Shown here: piece after piece, positions 51,703-58,132 of the stretch
Numbering within the stretch: position 1 is the stretch's first letter
How the letters are laid out: every line of letters begins with the position of its first letter
Source of the DNA: Pseudomonas sp.
Lineage (GTDB): Bacteria; Pseudomonadota; Gammaproteobacteria; Pseudomonadales; Pseudomonadaceae
DNA: 58,132 nt
NCBI RefSeq assembly: GCF_030147005.1
Contig: NZ_JASLAW010000175.1
Span: 1 to 58,132, forward strand
Reading direction: 5' to 3'
The notes under the pieces: model-generated
Database searches by the model: none
What the model saw: only the letters and a program-made list of their open reading frames with translations
What the model was told of the DNA's origin: nothing
Translations under genes and position numbers: made by a program

Positions 51703-52011
51703 ATGCCGCTCACTCAAGAGCAGAAGAAACAGTACAAATCCATTGGCCACCATCTGAAACCAGTTCTGATTGTGGCAGACAACGGTTTGACTGAAGGTGT
51801 GTTAGCCGAATTTGAACGCGCACTCAATGATCATGAACTGATCAAGATCAAGGTCAATATCCTTGATCGCGAAGCGCGCCTGGCCGCCGTTGCAGAACTG
51901 TGCAAGGTGGGCAAGGCGGACCTGGTTCAGGTCATCGGCAAGATGGCGCTGCTGTATCGCAAGAACTTCAGCGTCAACAAGCAGTTGTCGAACGTACATC
52001 GCTTCAAGTAG
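51703..52011 (+). CDS. yhbY: Ribosome assembly RNA-binding protein YhbY
   Basis: 102 residues, a single CRM (CRS1-YhbY) domain: LTQEQKKQYKSIGHHLKPVLIVADNGLTEGVLAEFERALNDHELIKIKV, including the HxLKPV and GxxGLT-type loop. It associates with pre-50S particles. ATG 51703. The only plus-strand gene in the cluster; divergent from rlmE and convergent with the DUF4149 gene, with ten bases between stops. Confidence 0.93.
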   Translation: MPLTQEQKKQYKSIGHHLKPVLIVADNGLTEGVLAEFERALNDHELIKIKVNILDREARLAAVAELCKVGKADLVQVIGKMALLYRKNFSVNKQLSNVHRFK

Positions 52012-52021
52012 ACAACAAGGG

Positions 52022-52426
52022 TCACGGGCGTGCTTCGCACGCCCCGCCACTCCATCCGGGTGCGGGCTGAATAACCAAAACCAGACCGGAAAACCCCAGC
52101 ACAAGATAGCTGAACAACTGCCAGCGCAACGCTTCCGGCAGCCAGACATGCACAATGCAATACATTGCACACGCGTACAGCGCCATCAACAGCAACTGGC
52201 CACGAATATCCCGCAACAAACTCCCCAAGCCTTCAGCCTTAACCAGCACCAATGCCTGGAGCGTTACGCATGACGCCGCGAAAGCCACCAGCAACCCGCT
52301 CAGCAGTCCGTCGATCTCATCGATCAACAGCGGTGCCAGGCCGATCAAACCCAGCGCAGGCAGCACGCCAATGTGCAACAACCACAGGCCACCGACCCAA
52401 AGCATTTGGGAGAGCTGCCAAAGCAT
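52022..52426 (-). CDS. DUF4149-like small membrane protein
   Basis: 134 residues with four hydrophobic helices (LWVGGLWLLHIGVLPALGL, GLLSGLLVAFAASCVTLQALVLV, LLLMALYACAMYCIVHVWL, LFSYLVLGFSGLVLVI). The arrangement resembles the DUF4149 family of unknown function that sits beside greA/carAB in pseudomonads. The start is problematic: ATG 52426 immediately follows the strong greA hairpin stem and has no visible ribosome site, while the open frame continues upstream into greA to 52489. Confidence 0.75.
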   Translation of the reverse strand: MLWQLSQMLWVGGLWLLHIGVLPALGLIGLAPLLIDEIDGLLSGLLVAFAASCVTLQALVLVKAEGLGSLLRDIRGQLLLMALYACAMYCIVHVWLPEALRWQLFSYLVLGFSGLVLVIQPAPGWSGGACEARP

Positions 52427-52449
52427 GGCGCCCGCACGAAGCGGGCGCC
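52427..52449 (-). terminator. Hairpin at the greA 3' end
   Basis: Nine-bp stem GGCGCCCGC/GCGGGCGCC with a five-base loop, six bases after the greA stop. There is no T-run because the next gene's ATG follows at once, so it may act on RNA stability or downstream translation. Confidence 0.55.
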
Positions 52450-52454
52450 GTCTT

Positions 52455-52933
52455 TCAGATGTGACGAACTTCGACAATCTCGTACTCAATCACGCCGCCA
52501 GGGGTTTTCACAGACACCACATCCCCTTCTTCCTTGGCAATCAAGGCGCGGGCAAGCGGTGAACCGACAGAGATCTTGCCAAGTTTGAAGTCAGCCTCGT
52601 CTTCGCCCACGATGTGATAAACAACGCGCTCATCCGTCTCGACGTTAGCGATCTCCACAGTCGTGCCGAAGATTACCTTGCCGGTGTGCGGGATGGTCGT
52701 GACGTCGATGATCACCGCATTCTGCATGCGGCCTTCGATATCACGGATCCGCGCCTCAACCATACCCTGCTGCTCACGAGCAGCGTGGTATTCGGCGTTT
52801 TCCTTCAAGTCACCCAGCTCGCGGGCCGTACCGATGTCCTGGCTCAGCTTCGGACGTACAACCTTGGTCAGATGGGCGTGTTCCTCTTCCAGGGCGCGAG
52901 CGCCCTGAACGGTCATCGGGTATTTGGTTATGC

Positions 52934-52937
<4 letters not shown>
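52455..52937 (-). CDS. greA: Transcription elongation factor GreA
   Basis: 160 residues: N-terminal antiparallel coiled coil with the acidic tip DLKENAEYHAAREQQ (the D..E pair that enters the polymerase channel) and C-terminal FKBP-like globular domain. It rescues backtracked RNA polymerase by stimulating transcript cleavage. ATG 52937 overlaps the carB stop (ATGA). A shorter start at MTVQGARALEEE is possible but lacks this coupling. Confidence 0.96.
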
Positions 52938-56155
<3,218 letters not shown>

Positions 56156-56259
56156 GGGTTTGTCACTCAAATCCGCAGGTCAGTCGGCAAGCCGTCTTGA
56201 ACAATCTTTGAATAGCCTGCGGGGGCCACCGAAGTCAGGGCCACCCGCAAGCCGCTCAG

Positions 56260-57396
56260 TCAGCGTCGCTTGGCCATCTCATTGATGAAACGGTCGAACA
56301 GCGGCGCTACGTCGTTCGGGCCCGGGCTGGCTTCAGGGTGGCCCTGGAAGCTGAACGCGCTCTTGTCAGTGCGTTCGATGCCTTGCAGGGAACCGTCGAA
56401 CAGCGACTTGTGAATGGCGCGCACGTTAGCCGGCAAGCTCGCCTCATCCACCGCAAAACCGTGGTTCTGGCTGGTGATCATGACAACACCGGTGTCCAGG
56501 TCCTGCACGGGGTGGTTGGCACCGTGGTGGCCGTGGCCCATTTTCAGGGTTTTGGCGCCGGAGGCCAGGGCCAGCAACTGGTGACCGAGGCAGATACCGA
56601 ATACCGGGATCTCGGTTTCCAGCACTTCCTTGATGGCCTGGATGGCGTAATCGCATGGCTCCGGGTCACCCGGGCCGTTGGACAGGAATACACCGTCCGG
56701 CTGCAGGGCGAGCACTTCGCTGGCCGGAGTTTGCGCCGGCACGACGGTCACGCGGCAGCCACGCTCAACCAGCATGCGCAGAATGTTGTACTTGACGCCG
56801 TAGTCGTAGGCCACAACATGGTATGGCAGGTCGGCGGCATCGATGGTCGCGTGACTGTCGGTCTTCAAGTCCCAGACAGTGGAGCGCCATTCGTACTTCT
56901 CTTTGACGCTGACGACTTTCGCCAGATCCATGCCCTTCAGGCCAGGGAACCCTTGCGCCGCGGCAATCGCCGCCTCTTCGGAAATATTCTCACCGACCAT
57001 GATGCAGCCGTTCTGCGAGCCTTTTTCACGCAGGATGCGCGTGAGGCGGCGCGTATCGATGCCGGCGATCGCCACAACGTTGTTGGCTTTAAGGTAGTCG
57101 GAGAGTGACATCGTGTTGCGCCAGTTGCTCGCAACCAGTGGCAGGTCACGAATCACCAGACCGGCCGACCAGACACGATCAGACTCGACGTCTTCCGGTG
57201 TAGTACCGGTGTTGCCGATGTGCGGATAGGTCAGGGTAACGATCTGCTGGGCGTAGGAAGGATCGGTAAGGATTTCCTGATAGCCGGTCATGGCGGTGTT
57301 GAACACCACCTCTCCAACGGTTTGACCGTCGGCTCCAATGGCTTCGCCGCGAAAAATGCTGCCATCAGCAAGGGCGAGTATGGCTGGCTTAGTCAA
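56260..57396 (-). CDS. carA: Carbamoyl-phosphate synthase small subunit (glutaminase)
   Basis: 378 residues. N-terminal CarA domain (LALADGSIFRGEAIG...NTAMTGYQEILTDPSY) and C-terminal class I glutamine amidotransferase with the nucleophile Cys in FGICLGHQLLALA (about 269) and the His/Glu pair in FSFQGHPEASPGP. It supplies ammonia to CarB through a tunnel. The start is TTG 57396, seven bases after a strong GGGAGGT. The leader contains a terminator-like hairpin and an Arg-Arg mini-ORF, suggesting attenuation. Confidence 0.97.
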   Translation of the reverse strand: MTKPAILALADGSIFRGEAIGADGQTVGEVVFNTAMTGYQEILTDPSYAQQIVTLTYPHIGNTGTTPEDVESDRVWSAGLVIRDLPLVASNWRNTMSLSDYLKANNVVAIAGIDTRRLTRILREKGSQNGCIMVGENISEEAAIAAAQGFPGLKGMDLAKVVSVKEKYEWRSTVWDLKTDSHATIDAADLPYHVVAYDYGVKYNILRMLVERGCRVTVVPAQTPASEVLALQPDGVFLSNGPGDPEPCDYAIQAIKEVLETEIPVFGICLGHQLLALASGAKTLKMGHGHHGANHPVQDLDTGVVMITSQNHGFAVDEASLPANVRAIHKSLFDGSLQGIERTDKSAFSFQGHPEASPGPNDVAPLFDRFINEMAKRR

Positions 57397-57441
57397 GAAG
57401 ACCTCCCGTAAATAAAGCCTGAAAGGGCGATCGCAGGTTGT

Positions 57442-57479
57442 AAAAAAGCGGAGTGACGTATGGACACGTCACCCCGCTT
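57442..57479 (-). terminator. Terminator/attenuator hairpin in the carA leader
   Basis: Stem AAGCGG(+)GTGACGT / ACGTCAC(+)CCGCTT, 13 pairs with one A-C mismatch and a six-base loop, followed on the minus strand by six Ts. It lies about 45 bases upstream of carA and downstream of the separate dapB terminator, which suggests a regulatory attenuator more than a simple end signal. Confidence 0.75.
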
Positions 57480-57503
57480 CTTCACTGAATTATTCTGCGC
57501 GCT

Positions 57504-57534
57504 TTTAGTGGACACACTAAAGCTGTAGCTTACA
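57504..57534 (-). promoter_or_regulatory. Two small hairpins in the carA leader
   Basis: TTTAGTG-4-CACTAAA (57504-57521) and CTGTA-GCT-TACAG (57522-57534) lie side by side just before the terminator hairpin. They could be alternative structures of an attenuation switch or protein sites. No clear -35/-10 pair was found between 57535 and 57610. Confidence 0.4.
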
Positions 57535-57611
57535 GAAAAAGGCTTTTTTGGTCCACCGCTAATGAGCCTTAAAGACAGGGGAACGCGACAGGACGTCGCT
57601 TAGCGGGTAAA

Positions 57612-57647
57612 AACGGGGCCTAAGCATAAGCTTGAGGCCCTGTTTTA
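57612..57647 (-). terminator. Rho-independent terminator of dapB
   Basis: Minus-strand stem AAACAGGGCCT/AGGCCCCGTTT (one mismatch) with a loop of about 13 bases, then a T-run. It lies nine bases after the dapB stop. Confidence 0.8.
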
Positions 57648-57655
57648 GCTACTGA

Positions 57656-58132
57656 TTAGTGCAGATCCAACACGTCGCGCATGTCGTAAAGGCCAGGCTC
57701 GCGACCCTCCAACCAGAGCGCAGCACGTACCGCCCCCTTGGCAAACGTCATGCGGCTGGACGCCTTGTGGGTGATTTCCAGGCGCTCGCCTTCAGTGGCG
57801 AACAACACGGTGTGATCACCGACAACATCACCACCGCGCACCGTCGCAAAACCAATAGTGTCGCGCGCACGGGCACCGGTATGCCCCTCACGGCCATATA
57901 CCGCCACTTTAGACAGGTCACGCCCCAGGGCATCGGCGATGGCCTCGCCCATGCGCAACGCGGTCCCGGACGGCGCATCGATCTTGTGACGATGATGGGT
58001 TTCGATGATTTCGATATCCGCCTCATCGCCCAGTACGCGAGCAGCCATATCCAGCAGCTTGAGGGAAAGATTCACACCCACGCTGAAGTTCGCCGCGAAG
58101 ACGACCGGAATATCCTTGCCCGCCTCAACCAG
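57656..58132 (-). CDS. dapB: 4-hydroxy-tetrahydrodipicolinate reductase (3' part, cut by window edge)
   Basis: The C-terminal 158 residues are present; the N-terminal NAD(P)H-binding Rossmann domain lies beyond the right edge. The visible part begins LVEAGKDIPVVFAANFSVGVNL and contains the catalytic signature ETHHRHKIDAPSGTA with the His/Lys pair, then the tetramerisation strands. It reduces the dihydrodipicolinate precursor toward diaminopimelate and lysine. The truncation is due to the window, not a broken gene. Order dapB-carA-carB is known from P. aeruginosa. Confidence 0.95.
   Translation of the reverse strand: MVEAGKDIPVVFAANFSVGVNLSLKLLDMAARVLGDEADIEIIETHHRHKIDAPSGTALRMGEAIADALGRDLSKVAVYGREGHTGARARDTIGFATVRGGDVVGDHTVLFATEGERLEITHKASSRMTFAKGAVRAALWLEGREPGLYDMRDVLDLH

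Noticed and set aside
57585..57590. ArgR half-site (TGTCGC on the minus strand) upstream of carA
   Set aside because: Only the TGTCGC core matches; the downstream AA positions of the pseudomonad ArgR pattern do not.

Overview
The window is chromosomal core DNA of a Pseudomonas, most likely of the P. fluorescens group. Protein sequences throughout (IlvC, PNP, IF2, FtsH, CarB, DksA, CbrA/B) look pseudomonad. The gene order runs parallel to the P. aeruginosa PA4690s-PA4750s region, and the window carries three Pseudomonas hallmarks: PrrF, CrcZ and REP/REPIN elements. I see no insertion sequence, prophage, CRISPR array or toxin-antitoxin island. The dense operons with ATGA/TGATG overlaps are ordinary housekeeping chromosome.

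Layout. 1-448: leader and tandem promoters of an rRNA operon that leaves the window to the left. 449-3003 (minus): msrPQ periplasmic methionine sulfoxide repair, then pssA phosphatidylserine synthase. 3150-6431 (minus): ilvI-ilvH-ilvC branched-chain amino acid synthesis behind a long leader. 6863-10267 (minus): yqcC-like gene, a TPR lipoprotein and mrcB (PBP1B). 10386-12850 (plus): a two-domain kinase-like protein, a pentapeptide-repeat protein and a TfoX C-terminal protein. 12917-13063: iron-responsive sRNA PrrF. 13082-15761 (minus): heme ABC transporter hmuTUV, followed by a Rieske protein (plus), sfsA and an aminotransferase (minus). 18435-24480 (plus): dksA, gluQ, cbrX-cbrA-cbrB. 24671-25037: sRNA CrcZ with a sigma-54 promoter and a CbrB-type upstream site. 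25187-30939 (plus): pcnB, folK, a REPIN, panB-panC, pgi. 31047-35084 (plus): a methyltransferase and a DUF748 protein. 35378-35998 (minus): a two-BON-domain periplasmic protein.

36295-52937 is the large conserved information-processing cluster also known from E. coli. On the minus strand it reads greA, [yhbY on plus], rlmE, ftsH, folP, glmM, tpiA, secG, tRNA-Leu(GAG), tRNA-fMet, rimP, nusA, infB, rbfA, truB, rpsO, pnp. 52934-57396: carA-carB feeding arginine and pyrimidine synthesis. 57656-58132: 3' part of dapB, cut by the window edge.

How parts work together. CbrAB (sigma-54 system) activates CrcZ, which titrates Hfq to relieve carbon catabolite repression, and all three genes are adjacent here. 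PrrF and the heme transporter each carry a Fur-box-like site, forming an iron-homeostasis patch. The rimP-nusA-infB-rbfA-truB-rpsO-pnp run couples transcription, ribosome maturation, translation initiation and RNA decay.

I did not find a new multi-gene system. The interesting signals are regulatory: a candidate attenuator and Arg-Arg mini-ORF before carA, a cluster of four GTAACA boxes before panB, a sigma-54-like promoter plus perfect dyad before the BON gene, a dyad in the ilvI leader, a near-leaderless mrcB, and a strong hairpin inside the folP start region. All were read by eye; no database search was run.
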